Part shown: piece by piece, positions 63,730 through 64,000 of the stretch | Layout of the letters: each line of letters begins with the position of its first letter | Position numbering within the stretch: the stretch's first letter is position 1 | Assembly: GCA_034687125.1 (NCBI GenBank) | Contig: JAQGBZ010000111.1 | Span: 120,228 to 184,227 of the forward strand | DNA from: Neelides folsomi | Lineage: Eukaryota; Arthropoda; Collembola; Neelipleona; Neelidae | Length of the DNA: 64,000 nucleotides | Direction: 5' to 3' | Made by a program: the position numbers and the translations under genes | Notes under the pieces: generated by a model | Told to the model about the DNA's origin: nothing | Databases searched by the model: none | What the model saw: the letters and a program-made list of their open reading frames with translations, nothing else

Positions 63730-64000
63730 TACAGGGAGGGCCATAAGTATCTTTCCTTTTTTAATCAGCTCGTATCTCTTTTAATCTCTAATCAATTTCT
63801 CTAACATTTGGCAATGGGAATGCTTATATATTAGATAATATATTCAGTAATATTATTTTGTTACTTTAGCTTCATCGGCTTCGAGGCAGCGTTGCAAACG
63901 CAAACAAACGACAGCTTCACATTCACGTTTGCACATAGCAACCTGAACTTCTGCAAACGCTTGGACTATTCCAGCCTGATTTCATCAAGTGTTGATGGAA
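63730..64000 (-). mobile_element. Left end of a Tc1/mariner-like element running off the window
   Basis: Starts at TA then TACAGGGAGGGCCATAAGTA, the same terminus as the 7424 MITE with one difference in the first 20 bases. On the minus strand a C-terminal transposase-like stretch (QAFAEVQVAMCKREC...RLQRCLEADEAKVTK, stop at 63853) lies just inside, as expected for the 3' end of a transposase gene. Two in-frame stops at about 63985 and a likely frameshift suggest it is decayed. Confidence 0.6.

Noticed and set aside
1-64000. CRISPR arrays, bacterial operons, tRNA or rRNA genes
   Set aside because: No direct-repeat arrays, no ribosome-binding-site-linked gene strings, and no recognisable tRNA A/B boxes or rRNA segments were seen; every recognisable gene is intron-containing and eukaryotic.

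Overview
This is a eukaryotic nuclear window of about 64 kb. It is strongly AT-rich, with intron-rich genes (short exons, GT-AG introns mostly 50-700 bp), TATA motifs and AATAAA signals. The gene content is arthropod: a two-form orcokinin gene, a CNMamide-type neuropeptide gene and an artichoke-like LRR protein. Neuropeptide details plus Tc1/mariner-type elements lead me to guess a crustacean, possibly an AT-rich copepod. That taxon is an inference; 'arthropod' is well supported. I spliced the gene models by hand from frame continuity, splice dinucleotides and family knowledge, and every complete coding model sums to a multiple of three.

Layout: SCAP, the sterol-sensing escort of SREBP (+, 11-5650); a 3 kb AT-rich gap with an 81 bp palindromic MITE; an orcokinin gene (-, 8815 to about 15185) with mutually exclusive A and B ends; a CNMamide-like neuropeptide precursor (-, 17779-20267), same strand and directly upstream; a 940-residue leucine-rich-repeat protein (+, 21282-27851); ARPC2 of the Arp2/3 complex (+, 28921-30450); a 332-residue protein matching only the N-terminal LisH half of ARMC9 (+, 31446-32884); a decayed DD37D-type mariner (33522-34449) carrying an anomalous GC-rich block; dishevelled (-, 35168-38240); a transgelin/Mp20-type calponin (+, 40186-41422); core 1 beta-1,3-galactosyltransferase (-, 43932-46612); a ClC-2-type chloride channel (+, 49616-56222); an artichoke-like LRR cell-surface protein (+, 58687-62947); an orphan exon (63393-63499); and the left end of a Tc1/mariner-like element whose terminus matches the MITE (63730 to the window end).

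The genes are mostly independent housekeeping, signalling or cell-surface genes and do not form an operon. The most interesting region is the 8.8-20.5 kb neuropeptide cluster. The orcokinin gene can be read as two transcripts sharing a signal-peptide exon and a 58 bp exon, then splicing in the same phase either to a B-peptide terminal exon or to two A-peptide exons. Next to it, the CNMamide-like gene keeps the diagnostic CHFKIC ring but lacks the Asn-Met-amide end and predicts an extended, Thr-amidated C-terminus.
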